Assembly (NCBI GenBank): GCA_035299585.1
Contig: DATGWF010000110.1
Location: 1-16,546 of the forward strand
Origin: DATGWF01 sp035299585
GTDB lineage: Bacteria > Actinomycetota > Actinomycetes > Actinomycetales > Microbacteriaceae
Direction: 5' to 3'
Length of the DNA stretch: 16,546 nucleotides
Position 1 is the first letter of the stretch, and each line of letters starts with the position of its first letter. The notes under the pieces were generated by a model that was given only the letters and a program-made list of their open reading frames with translations, had not been told where the DNA came from and made no database searches. The position numbers and the translations under genes were made by a program. Positions 6,339 through 14,640 of this stretch are shown piece by piece.

Positions 6339-7549
6339 GCAAACGCGGAGAAACCGGTGATGTCGCGCCCGACGATGAAGCCCTGAATGGTCTCGGTTCC
6401 CTCGTAGGTGTGCATGGCCTCGATGTCGGCGAAGTGGCGTCCGACGCGGTGACGCAGCAGGATTCCGTTCCCGCCGAGCATGTCGCGGGCCGTAGCCGCA
6501 AGCGACCGAGCTGACCGGGTAGCCGTGAGCTTGGCGAGCGAGGCCGTCGACGGCGGCAGTTCGCCGCGCGCATCAATCGCGGTGAGCCGGAACAGCAGTG
6601 TCTGCAGACTCGTGAGTTCGCTGAGCATGGCGCTCAAGCGCTCTTGAACGGACTGCGTGGCGGCGATAGGCCGACCGAACTGAACCCGCTGCTTGGCGTA
6701 GTTGACCGCGGTCTCGTAGACCGCGGTTGCTTGGCCGAGCGCACCCCATGCCACGCCGAGTCGGGTGGCGGCGAGTACGCGAGCGGTGTCGGCGAAGCTG
6801 TTCGCACCGGGAAGCCTGGCGTCGTCCGGCACAAACACATCGTTCACAACGATGTGCGCCTGCCAAATGGCGCGGAGCGACATCTTTCCGGTAATGGTCG
6901 TGGCGTGGTAGCCGTCGGCAGACTGCGGAACCAGGAAGCCCTGAACCTGGCCGTTGTCGCCACGTGCCCAAATGACGGTGACGTCACCAACGGAGCCGTT
7001 CCCGATCCACTTCTTTTCGCCGTTGAGCACATAGCCCCCGTCGACCTTTTTCGCGGTAGTTTCGAGGCTGACCGAATCGGATCCGTGTGTGGGCTCGGTG
7101 AGGCCGAAGCCGCCCAGTCGCTCGGCGCGGGCGAGCGAGCCGAGCCATTCACCCCGCTGCTGCTCGGACCCGAGCCAGGCGATGGTCCGGAGAGCGAGCC
7201 CGCCCTGGACGCCGATGACGGTGCCGAGCGAGCCGTCACCGCGGCTGATTTCGCTCACCACGAGGCCCGCTGCGAGCGCGGTCTGCGGGGCGAAACCGTC
7301 CACGTCGATGCCGTCGCGGAGGAGGTCGAGTGCGCCCATGCGGCGGGCGAGATCGAGCGGATATTCGGCGCGATCCCAGTATCCCTCGATGACCGGCCGC
7401 ACCTCGTCTTGGACGAACGCACGGGCACGCTGCCAGTAGGCGCGGTCGTCATCGCTGAGTTCCGCATACAGCCCGGCAAGGTCCGGGTCAACCGGCTGCC
7501 AGACGTCGTACTCGGGTTCGGTCACACCGACGGGTTGAAAGCCGCTCAT
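6335..7549 (-). CDS. Acyl-CoA dehydrogenase, glutaryl-CoA dehydrogenase-like
   Basis: 404 residues. All parts of the acyl-CoA dehydrogenase fold are visible: an N-terminal helical domain, the FAD-contacting GGFGLTEPTHGSDS (146-159) and WIGNGS (181-186), then a C-terminal helical domain with ARDMLGGNGI. The YEGTETIQGF motif near the end places the catalytic base at Glu383, the position used by glutaryl-CoA dehydrogenases. The closing VGRDITGFSAF also resembles GcdH. It oxidises an acyl-CoA at the alpha-beta bond and passes electrons to ETF; whether it also decarboxylates glutaryl-CoA cannot be read from the sequence. The ATG at 7549 has GGGAGG 4 bases upstream; an in-frame start 18 codons earlier would overlap the -35 box. 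It stands alone between eno and ftsB, with its own promoter. Confidence 0.93.
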   Translation of the reverse strand: MSGFQPVGVTEPEYDVWQPVDPDLAGLYAELSDDDRAYWQRARAFVQDEVRPVIEGYWDRAEYPLDLARRMGALDLLRDGIDVDGFAPQTALAAGLVVSEISRGDGSLGTVIGVQGGLALRTIAWLGSEQQRGEWLGSLARAERLGGFGLTEPTHGSDSVSLETTAKKVDGGYVLNGEKKWIGNGSVGDVTVIWARGDNGQVQGFLVPQSADGYHATTITGKMSLRAIWQAHIVVNDVFVPDDARLPGANSFADTARVLAATRLGVAWGALGQATAVYETAVNYAKQRVQFGRPIAATQSVQERLSAMLSELTSLQTLLFRLTAIDARGELPPSTASLAKLTATRSARSLAATARDMLGGNGILLRHRVGRHFADIEAMHTYEGTETIQGFIVGRDITGFSAFA

Positions 7550-7573
7550 TCGTCCTCCCTGGCTCGTGGGCTC

Positions 7574-7603
7574 AGTTTTTCGGGCCCGAGGCCTGCCTGT
7601 CAA
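7574..7603 (-). promoter_or_regulatory. Promoter of the acyl-CoA dehydrogenase gene
   Basis: A perfect -35 TTGACA (7598-7603) is followed, 17-18 bases on, by AAAAAC/AAAACT (7574-7580) as the -10. A transcript would start about 20 bases before the start codon, leaving room only for the GGGAGG ribosome site. An imperfect inverted repeat lies just upstream (7609-7624). Confidence 0.6.
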
Positions 7604-7665
7604 CGAGATTGTGGACTCCTACAAATCGGTCGTTCCTGCGGCGCCGAGAGCCTCGTCATGCATGC

Positions 7666-7698
7666 GAAACGGCCAACCCCCGAGGGGCCGGCCGTTTC
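7666..7698 (-). terminator. Hairpin terminator downstream of eno
   Basis: GAAACGGCC (7666-7674) pairs with GGCCGTTTC (7690-7698), and CCCC/GGGG pair inside over a CGA loop. It lies 11 bases beyond the enolase stop codon and is G/C-rich without a T-run, the usual actinobacterial form. It separates eno from the acyl-CoA dehydrogenase promoter. Confidence 0.75.
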
Positions 7699-7709
7699 GA
7701 CTGGGGTGT

Positions 7710-8987
7710 TTAGGCGGTGAAGCGCGGGAAGGCGGAGCGTCCTGCGTAGACGGCGGCGTCGCCGAGCTCCTCCTCGATGCGAAGGAGCTGGTTGTACTTG
7801 GCAACGCGCTCGCTTCGCGCCGGGGCACCGGTCTTGATCTGGCCACAGTCGGTCGCGACCGCGAGGTCAGCGATGGTGGTGTCCTCGGTCTCGCCGGAGC
7901 GGTGCGACAGAATCGCGGTGTAGCCCGAACGCTGCGCGAGCGCGACCGCGTCGAGTGTCTCGGTGAGCGTGCCGATCTGGTTGACCTTCACGAGCAGCGA
8001 GTTGGCGGTGTGCTGGGCGATGCCGTCGGCGAGGCGCTTCGGGTTGGTGACGAACAGGTCGTCTCCCACGAGCTGCACCTTGCCACCGAGTTCAGCGGTG
8101 AGGGCGGCCCAACCGGCCCAGTCGTCTTCGGCGAGCGGGTCCTCGATCGACACGAGCGGGTAATTCGCGACGAGCTCGGCGTAGTACGCCGCCATGTCGG
8201 CCGCGCTGCGCTTCTGGCCCTCGAAGGTGTAGACGCCGTCGGCGAAGAACTCGGTCGAGGCGACGTCGAGGCCGAGGGCGATGTCGGTTCCGAGGGTGAA
8301 CCCTGCCTTGCCGATGGCCTCGGAGATGAGGTCAAGAGCGGCACGGTTGTTCGCGAGGTCGGGAGCGAAGCCACCCTCGTCGCCGAGACCCGTCGCAAGC
8401 CCCTTGCTCTTGAGCAGGCTCTTGAGCGAGTGGTAGGTCTCAGCGCCCCAGCGCAGCGCCTCGGCGAAGGTCTCGGCACCGATCGGCAGCACCATGAACT
8501 CCTGGATGTCGACCCCGGTGTCGGCGTGCGCACCACCGTTGATGATGTTCATCATCGGGACGGGCAGGGTGTGCGCGTTCGGGCCGCCGAGGTAGCGGAA
8601 CAGCGGCAGGTCCGCCGAGTCGGCTGCGGCCTTGGCGACCGCGAGGCTCACGCCGAGGATGGCGTTGGCGCCGAGATTCGACTTGTTCTCACTACCGTCT
8701 GCGGCGATGAGTGCGGCGTCGATGATGCGCTGGTCGGTGGCGTCGAGGTCTTCAATCGCCGGGCCGAGAACGTCGATGACCGCGTCGACGGCCTTCTGGA
8801 CGCCCTTGCCGAGGTAGCGGTCGCCACCATCGCGGAGCTCGTAGGCCTCGAAAGCGCCGGTGGATGCGCCTGAGGGAACCGCGGCGCGCGAGACCGTGCC
8901 GTCGTCGAGAAGGACCTCGACCTCAACGGTCGGGTTGCCCCGCGAGTCCAAAATTTCACGAGCGCCAACCGCTTCGATGTATGCCAC
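7710..8987 (-). CDS. eno: Enolase
   Basis: 425 residues, the normal bacterial length. Converts 2-phosphoglycerate to phosphoenolpyruvate in glycolysis, in the cytoplasm. The substrate loop SGASTGAFEAYELRDG (39-54) is intact, as are the catalytic Glu204 (GDEGGFAPDL) and Lys334 (LVKVNQIGT). The expected Mg ligands are Asp241, Glu282 and Asp309, and SHRSGETEDTTIAD (361-374) is the conserved serine-arginine motif. The start is GTG at 8987, with GAGGAG 6 bases upstream. A 111-base gap to hisS holds a -10 box and a hairpin-forming leader, so eno appears to have its own promoter. A hairpin terminator follows. Nothing unusual in the protein. Confidence 0.98.
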   Translation of the reverse strand: MAYIEAVGAREILDSRGNPTVEVEVLLDDGTVSRAAVPSGASTGAFEAYELRDGGDRYLGKGVQKAVDAVIDVLGPAIEDLDATDQRIIDAALIAADGSENKSNLGANAILGVSLAVAKAAADSADLPLFRYLGGPNAHTLPVPMMNIINGGAHADTGVDIQEFMVLPIGAETFAEALRWGAETYHSLKSLLKSKGLATGLGDEGGFAPDLANNRAALDLISEAIGKAGFTLGTDIALGLDVASTEFFADGVYTFEGQKRSAADMAAYYAELVANYPLVSIEDPLAEDDWAGWAALTAELGGKVQLVGDDLFVTNPKRLADGIAQHTANSLLVKVNQIGTLTETLDAVALAQRSGYTAILSHRSGETEDTTIADLAVATDCGQIKTGAPARSERVAKYNQLLRIEEELGDAAVYAGRSAFPRFTA

Positions 8988-9027
8988 AGGTTCTCCTCGG
9001 TTCGGATGAATGCGCCACGGCGGCCGC

Positions 9028-9049
9028 CGCGATCACACAGAAGATCGCG
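9028..9049 (-). promoter_or_regulatory. Hairpin in the eno leader
   Basis: CGCGATC (9028-9034) and GATCGCG (9043-9049) form a perfect 7-bp stem with an 8-base loop. It lies between the putative -10 box and the enolase start, about 40 bases from the start codon. A function in mRNA stability or control is possible but not shown. Confidence 0.35.
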
Positions 9050-9070
9050 CGCCTCGGTGCGCACGGGGCC

Positions 9071-9076
9071 AGTCTA
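9071..9076 (-). promoter_or_regulatory. Putative -10 box of the eno promoter (TAGACT)
   Basis: TAGACT, in the context GATAGACTG, sits in the hisS-eno gap and would give a leader of about 75 bases. No good -35 is visible at the right distance. The same nonamer occurs upstream of rplY (15963-15968). Confidence 0.4.
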
Positions 9077-9098
9077 TCGGCGCCCACCCAAAAGCTCG

Positions 9099-10367
9099 CT
9101 AGCTCAGTTCGCGGAATTCCAGGGCGTCTGCGTCCACGGGCGTGCCCGGGGTGAGCGTGGCGAACCGGGTGAATCCCTCGCGGGAGAGTCGATCGAGCTG
9201 TGCGCGCTGATTCTTCGATCGCTGCTCGAAGCGCACCCGGAGGCCGCGTGCAGCGAGCGCAGACTTCAGCACCAACAGCCGAGCAGGGTCGTCATTGGCT
9301 TCGAAGAGGATGGCGACCGACTGACGCCCCGACTCGTCCGGAAGGTCGACAAGATCGACGATGCGCTCGAATCCGATGGAGAACCCGCAGGCCGGGACGT
9401 CCTGGCCGAGGAAGCGGCCAATCATGCCGTCGTATCGTCCGCCACCGCCGAGCGAATAGCCCAGTTGCGGGTGCGCGATTTCGAAAATGGTGCCGGTGTA
9501 GTAGCCCATTCCACGCACGAGCGTGGGGTCGAACACGAGTGCGGTGCCCGGGAGGGCGGCTCGCAGCGCGAGCAAGTCCGCGTACGCAGCGTGGTTCAGC
9601 CACGCCGGTGGGGCGCCGTCGAGCAAGGTCCAACCCGCCTCGGCGAACTGCTCGAGCGTTGCGGCGATGATTGCCGGGTCGGTCACTTGCGAGGCGATCC
9701 CGAGTCCAGCGAGCTCTTCGGCAACACCCGCGGGGCCAATCTTGTCGAGCTTGTCGAGCGTGATGAGCACGCGACCGTGCGCCTCGGCGGGTACGCCCCA
9801 CGAGTCGAGCAGGGTCGTGAGGATGCGTCGGTCGTTGATGCGAATGGTGCATTCGGTCAATCCGAGTGCGTCGAGGGCGGCTGTGGTTGCCGCAATGAGT
9901 TCGAGTTCGGCGAGCGGGCCGGCTTCGCCAATGATGTCGATATCGCACTGGACGAACTGGCGGTAGCGGCCCTTTTGGGGACGCTCTGCACGCCACACGG
10001 GAGCGATTTGCACCGAGCGGAATACGGGCGGCAATTCGGCGCGGTGACTCGCGTAGAACCGCGCGAGCGGGACAGTGAGATCGAATCGCAGTCCGAGATC
10101 GGCGAGTGCGAGCGGCGAGTTGGCCGCGGCCGCTGCGGCGAGCTCCGCTTCACCGAGTCCGCGCTTCATGACCGCGAAGGCAAGCTTCTCGTTGTCGCCT
10201 CCGAGTCCGGAGTGCAGTCGGGCAGCATCCTCCATGACCGGGGTTTCGATCTCGTCGAAGCCGTGGGCACGATAGGTCGAGCGAATCGTGGCGAGCACGT
10301 GTTCGCGTCGGGCCTTCTCCGCGGGTAGGAAGTCGCGCATTCCGCGCGGCGGGGTGACAGCAGCCAT
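9099..10367 (-). CDS. hisS: Histidyl-tRNA synthetase (eukaryote/alphaproteobacteria-like form)
   Basis: 422 residues. Charges tRNA-His. A class II synthetase core is visible: motif 1 around residues 35-50, LRFDLTVPLARF (93-104), motif 2 with GRYRQFVQCDIDIIG (133-147), the histidine-specific LVRGMGYYTG (283-292) and motif 3 GFSIGFERI (328-336). A short anticodon-binding domain ends the protein. RFDLTVP and QCDIDIIG resemble the eukaryotic and some alphaproteobacterial enzymes; the common bacterial form has RPEGTAG and a QxGxE segment. The usual Asp of RGLDYY is Gly here. The ATG at 10367 starts MAAVTPPRGMRDF, matching the expected N-terminus; extending the frame upstream would run into mazG. 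The ribosome site is weak, and 13 bases separate it from mazG. A HisZ paralogue was considered, but the motif 2 and histidine-binding residues favour a true synthetase. Confidence 0.9.
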   Translation of the reverse strand: MAAVTPPRGMRDFLPAEKARREHVLATIRSTYRAHGFDEIETPVMEDAARLHSGLGGDNEKLAFAVMKRGLGEAELAAAAAANSPLALADLGLRFDLTVPLARFYASHRAELPPVFRSVQIAPVWRAERPQKGRYRQFVQCDIDIIGEAGPLAELELIAATTAALDALGLTECTIRINDRRILTTLLDSWGVPAEAHGRVLITLDKLDKIGPAGVAEELAGLGIASQVTDPAIIAATLEQFAEAGWTLLDGAPPAWLNHAAYADLLALRAALPGTALVFDPTLVRGMGYYTGTIFEIAHPQLGYSLGGGGRYDGMIGRFLGQDVPACGFSIGFERIVDLVDLPDESGRQSVAILFEANDDPARLLVLKSALAARGLRVRFEQRSKNQRAQLDRLSREGFTRFATLTPGTPVDADALEFRELS

Positions 10368-10380
10368 ACGGGCTATTCTT

Positions 10381-11034
10381 TCAGGCTCTCGCCTCGGTCG
10401 AGCGCACCTCGTGCTCGAGCGCGCGGATTTGCTCACGCATCGCTCGTTCGGCATCCCAGCCCTGCTCGCGCGCGAGAGCCACGAGCCCCATGAGCGCCTT
10501 GCCGAGTTCCTGCTCGCTGGCGATGTGCCCATCGGCCGGATCTCGAGTGACGGCGACCTTCTCGGCTTTGGCGAGCAGCTTCTGTCCGAGCGCGAGCGCG
10601 GGCATGCCCGCCGGCACGCCGTCGAGCACGCTTGAACGTTCGGGCTTCTCGGCACGCTTGAGGTCCTCCCAGACGGCGACGACGTCTGCCGCGGTCTCGG
10701 CTTGGCTCTCGCCAAAGACGTGCGGGTGTCGACCGACCATCTTGGCGATCATGTGGTCGGCGACGTCATCGACGGTGAACCGCTCGGCGGGATCGGTGGC
10801 GTGCGCGGCGATGTCGGCGTGAAAGAGCACTTGGTAGAGCACGTCTCCGAGCTCTTCGACGAGCTCGCTTCGGCCTCCGGCCTCGATGGCGTCGATGAGT
10901 TCGTAGCATTCCTCAACGAGGTATTGCACGAGCGATTCGTGCGTCTGGTCGGCATCCCACGGGCACCCGCCTGGGCCGCGCAAGCGGCTGACGAGGTCGA
11001 CCAAACCGGACAGTCCGCGAAATTCTTCGTTCAT
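10381..11034 (-). CDS. mazG: MazG nucleoside triphosphate pyrophosphohydrolase
   Basis: 217 residues, a single MazG domain. Hydrolyses NTPs, including damaged ones, to NMP and pyrophosphate in the cytoplasm. The metal-binding helices show EECYE (41-45) and EELGD (60-64), preceded by the GGCPWD segment (22-27) that opens the domain; GRHPHVFG (101-108) is also typical. I preferred the ATG at 11034, which has GAGGG just upstream; an in-frame ATG at 11049 lacks a ribosome site and is the alternative. It follows mfd by 24 bases (9 with the other start) and precedes hisS by 13, so it is an internal operon gene. The mfd-mazG neighbourhood is common in actinobacteria. Confidence 0.94.
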   Translation of the reverse strand: MNEEFRGLSGLVDLVSRLRGPGGCPWDADQTHESLVQYLVEECYELIDAIEAGGRSELVEELGDVLYQVLFHADIAAHATDPAERFTVDDVADHMIAKMVGRHPHVFGESQAETAADVVAVWEDLKRAEKPERSSVLDGVPAGMPALALGQKLLAKAEKVAVTRDPADGHIASEQELGKALMGLVALAREQGWDAERAMREQIRALEHEVRSTEARA

Positions 11035-11058
11035 GCCGCCCTCGCTCATACCGGGAGC

Positions 11059-14000
11059 TTACGGCTCGAGCGGCCAAACAGCCTCGAGCAACTGGCGCGC
11101 CCAGGCAATCATGTCGGCATCGGCGAGACCCTCGGGGAGCGGAATGAGTGCCGTGTCGGTCGCCGCGAGGAACTTGGTGCCCGGGTACAGCCGTTCGAGG
11201 CGCACGCGTCGCGAATCCGGAAGATTCGCCGGGCTGACCCGCAACTTTGGGCCAACAGCCGCGACCTCGGACAGGTTCGCCTTTGCTGCGTGCCGGCGGA
11301 GTGTGGCGATGTGGAATAGGTTGTCGACCGAGACCGGCGGCGCGCCGTAACGGTCGAGGAGTTCCTCGCGCACCAGGCCGATGGCCTCATCAGCGGCAGC
11401 CGGCGCCGATGCGGCGGAAAGCTTTTGGTACGCCTCGAGTCGAAGACGCTCGCTCTCGACGTACTCCTCCGGAATATGGGCGTCCACCGGCAGCTCGAGC
11501 CGCAATTCGATTTGCCCCTCGGCTACGTCCCCGCGGAACATCGACACGGCCTCACCGATCATGCGCAGATAGAGGTCAAATCCGACGCCGGCAATGTGGC
11601 CCGCTTGTTCCGCACCGAGGAGGTTTCCGGCACCACGAATCTCGAGATCTTTGAGGGCCACCTGCATGCCCGAGCCGAGCTCGTTGTTCGCGGCAATCGT
11701 GGAGAGCCGGTCGTGGGCCGTCTCAGAGAGCGGAACCGAATCGTCGTAGAGGAAGTACGCGTAGGCACGTTCACGTCCGCGTCCGACTCGGCCGCGCAAC
11801 TGGTGCAGCTGGCTCAGACCGTACTTATCGGCGCGGTCGATGATGATGGTGTTTGCGTTCGCGATGTCGAGACCGGTCTCAATGATCGTGGTCGAGACGA
11901 GCACGTCGAAACGCCGCTCCCAAAAGCCGTCGACAATGTCTTCGAGCTGATGCTCGCCCAATTGGCCGTGGGCGACCGCGATGCGCGCCTCCGGCACAAG
12001 TTCGGCAATGTGGGAAGCGACGCGGTTGATGGACGAGACCCGGTTGTGCACGAAGAACACCTGACCCTCGCGCAACAGCTCGCGTCGAATCGCCGCGGCG
12101 ACCTGCTGGTCGTTCGAGGGGCCAACGTAGGTGAGAATCGGGTGCCGGTCCTCTGGCGGGGTTGCGAGCGTGGACATTTCACGGATGCCGGTCACGGCCA
12201 TTTCGAGCGTGCGCGGAATTGGCGTCGCACTCATCGCCAGAATGTCGACGTTCGTTTTGAGCTTCTTCAACGCATCCTTGTGCTCGACGCCGAATCGCTG
12301 CTCTTCGTCGATGATGAGCAAGCCGAGATTTTTGAACTGCATCTTTTCCGTGAGGATGCGGTGGGTGCCGATGACCATATCGACACTGCCGTCGGCGAGA
12401 CCGGCGATGGTTTCGCGAGCTTCCTTGTCGGTCTGAAAGCGCGAGAGCGCGCGGAGTTTCACCGGGAAGCCGGCGTAGCGCTCGCTGAAGGTTTCAAGAT
12501 GCTGCTTGACGAGGAGCGTGGTCGGGACGAGCATCGCCACCTGGGTGCCGTCCTGGATGGCTTTGAAGGCTGCTCGCACTGCCACCTCGGTCTTGCCAAA
12601 GCCGACGTCGCCGGCGAGGAGTCGATCCATCGGGATAGGCCGTTCCATGTCGGCCTTGATTTCTTCGATGGTTTGCAGCTGGTCGAGTGTTTCGACGTGC
12701 GGGAACGCTTCCTCGAGTTCTCGCTGCCACGGCGTATCTGGGCCAAATGCATGCCCCTTCGACGACATCCGAGCCGAATACAGCTTGACGAGCTCCACCG
12801 CGATGTCACGAACTGCCTTTCGAGCCTTGCCCTTCGCCGCGGCCCAGTCGCTGCCGCCCATCTTGGACAGTGTGGGCGCTTCACCCCCGACATAGCGGGT
12901 GAGCAAATCGAGTTGGTCGGTCGGGACGAACAGCCGGTCTCCCGCCTGTCCGCGCTTGCTCGGCGCATACTCGAGCACGACATACTCGCGGACAATCGTG
13001 GGGGCCGAGCGGTCTTCACCGACGCGCGCCGGTCCACTTGGCCGCACTCCGGCCGTGACCTCGCGTGAGACGAGCTCCACAAACCGACCGATGCCGTGCG
13101 TCTCGTGTACCACCAGATCGCCCGGCTTCAGCTGCAGTGGATCGACCACGCTCCGGCGCCGACTGGCAAGCTTCTTGGGCGCCTGTGCCGCCTGGGAGCG
13201 GGCGCGGCCAAAGAAGTCCGCCTCACTGAGGACACACACGCGCAGCTCGGGATGCTCGAATCCGGCGAGCACGTCGGCGGTTGCCAGGTAGGCGACGCCA
13301 GAATCGAGTTGGGTCGGAATCTCGTCCACGATGCGCGCGGCGAGCGTGCGCTCACTGAGCAGTTGTGCGGCGCGCTCGACTAGGCCGTGTCCCGGAATCG
13401 CGACCACTACGGACCAGTCCGCGCGCAAGCGTTCAGCCACAAAATCGAGCGCGCCATCGGCATTTCCAGCGAAACTCGGGAGTCCGTGCGCACGCGTGCG
13501 TTCCGTTCCCGGAGCATCGGAATCGAAGTCGAGGAAGGTCCACCAGTTAGCGCTGTCGTCAGCGGCGCGATGCGCCAAACGCAATGCCTCTAGGTCGAGG
13601 AACTCCCCCGCCGCGAGCCGACTCGCAAAGCTGCTCGTGTCGATCGGCGCGGTTCCGCCAATGGTCGCGGCACTCCACGCGGCGGCAAGGAACTCGCGGT
13701 TCGTTTCGCCGAGACTCTGGGCGCGGGCAGCAACCTTCTCCGGCTTCACCACGACCACCGCCGAGCCACGAGGGAAGAACGCGGTGAGCGGAACGAGCTC
13801 GTCAAGGAGTGCGGGAGCGAGCGACTCCATGCCCTCGGCTGGAATACCCTCAGAGACCTTTTCAAGAATCTGCGCGAGTTGCGGGAATTCGTGCCGCATT
13901 TCGCGCGCACGTTGGCGCACGGCCGGGGTGAGCAGCAGCTCACGACTCGGTAGCACGTCAACGCGCTCCACCGCCTCAGCGAGCGAGCGCTGGTCGGCGA

Positions 14001-14631
14001 CGTTGAACGGCTTGATGTGTTCGATTTCATCGCCGAAGAATTCAATGCGGAGCGGGTGGGCTTCGGTCGGTGGGAACACATCGAGAATCCCGCCGCGCAC
14101 CGCAAACTCACCGCGGCGGGTGACGAGATCGACGCGCTCAAAGGCGAGTTCCACGAGCTGCGCAGATATGACACTCAGGTCATAGCCTCGGGCCCCCGCC
14201 TGAAACTCGAGGTGCGGAATGCTCGCGAGGTTGCCCGCAACCGGTTGTAGGGCAGCCCGGACAGAAGCGATGACGAGCGTGGGCTCCCCCGTCGCGACCG
14301 CGCGAACGACTTGGATGCGACGCCCAACCGTCTCTGCTGAGGGGCTCAGCCGTTCGTGCGGGAGGGTCTCCCAAGCTGGCATGGTCAACACGGGCGTTTC
14401 CGTCGCGCTCCGGAGGGCGCTCGCTAACTGCTCTGCCTCGCGGCTCGTCGCGGTGATGATGAGCACACTTCCGGCGTGGCCGCGCGCCGCGCGACCCTCG
14501 GAGAGGCCGGCCGCGAGCCCGGGAATGAGTCCGTCGGGCACCCATGCATCGGTGTCTCGTTCGACAGCCTCGTGCAGTTCCTGCACGTCAGAGGCGCGCT
14601 GGAGCGCTGTGAAAAGTCCGTGCAGGGTCAC
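11059..14631 (-). CDS. mfd: Transcription-repair coupling factor Mfd
   Basis: 1190 residues, full length. Mfd displaces RNA polymerase stalled at DNA damage and recruits UvrA. In order: a UvrB-like N-terminal part (about 1-400) with RGGILDVFPP (179-188); the RNA-polymerase interaction domain with GDLVVHETHGIGRF (504-517); the RecG-like translocase with Walker A GDVGFGKT (674-681), DEEQ (775-778), SATPIPRT (801-808) and a late RGRVGRGRE motif; and a C-terminal TRCF domain that covers the UvrA-binding face. The start is GTG at 14631, 9 bases after the pth stop. Codon 69 is TTA, the only in-frame TTA I found in this window. Confidence 0.98.
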   Translation of the reverse strand: MTLHGLFTALQRASDVQELHEAVERDTDAWVPDGLIPGLAAGLSEGRAARGHAGSVLIITATSREAEQLASALRSATETPVLTMPAWETLPHERLSPSAETVGRRIQVVRAVATGEPTLVIASVRAALQPVAGNLASIPHLEFQAGARGYDLSVISAQLVELAFERVDLVTRRGEFAVRGGILDVFPPTEAHPLRIEFFGDEIEHIKPFNVADQRSLAEAVERVDVLPSRELLLTPAVRQRAREMRHEFPQLAQILEKVSEGIPAEGMESLAPALLDELVPLTAFFPRGSAVVVVKPEKVAARAQSLGETNREFLAAAWSAATIGGTAPIDTSSFASRLAAGEFLDLEALRLAHRAADDSANWWTFLDFDSDAPGTERTRAHGLPSFAGNADGALDFVAERLRADWSVVVAIPGHGLVERAAQLLSERTLAARIVDEIPTQLDSGVAYLATADVLAGFEHPELRVCVLSEADFFGRARSQAAQAPKKLASRRRSVVDPLQLKPGDLVVHETHGIGRFVELVSREVTAGVRPSGPARVGEDRSAPTIVREYVVLEYAPSKRGQAGDRLFVPTDQLDLLTRYVGGEAPTLSKMGGSDWAAAKGKARKAVRDIAVELVKLYSARMSSKGHAFGPDTPWQRELEEAFPHVETLDQLQTIEEIKADMERPIPMDRLLAGDVGFGKTEVAVRAAFKAIQDGTQVAMLVPTTLLVKQHLETFSERYAGFPVKLRALSRFQTDKEARETIAGLADGSVDMVIGTHRILTEKMQFKNLGLLIIDEEQRFGVEHKDALKKLKTNVDILAMSATPIPRTLEMAVTGIREMSTLATPPEDRHPILTYVGPSNDQQVAAAIRRELLREGQVFFVHNRVSSINRVASHIAELVPEARIAVAHGQLGEHQLEDIVDGFWERRFDVLVSTTIIETGLDIANANTIIIDRADKYGLSQLHQLRGRVGRGRERAYAYFLYDDSVPLSETAHDRLSTIAANNELGSGMQVALKDLEIRGAGNLLGAEQAGHIAGVGFDLYLRMIGEAVSMFRGDVAEGQIELRLELPVDAHIPEEYVESERLRLEAYQKLSAASAPAAADEAIGLVREELLDRYGAPPVSVDNLFHIATLRRHAAKANLSEVAAVGPKLRVSPANLPDSRRVRLERLYPGTKFLAATDTALIPLPEGLADADMIAWARQLLEAVWPLEP

Positions 14632-14640
14632 CCGATGATT

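Noticed and set aside
7566..8873. Long open frame on the + strand opposite eno
   Set aside because: Shadow of enolase; no recognisable domain and no ribosome site.
9006..10328. Long open frame on the + strand opposite hisS
   Set aside because: Shadow of hisS; Arg/Glu/Gly-rich translation typical of reversed G/C-rich codons.
10368..10715. N-terminal extension of hisS over mazG
   Set aside because: The extra residues are Arg/Ser-rich translation of mazG in another frame; the family N-terminus fits the ATG at 10367.
11425..13068. Long open frame on the + strand opposite mfd (547 codons)
   Set aside because: It is antisense to a clear Mfd with all motifs. Long antisense frames are expected in G/C-rich coding DNA, and the translation resembles no family I know.
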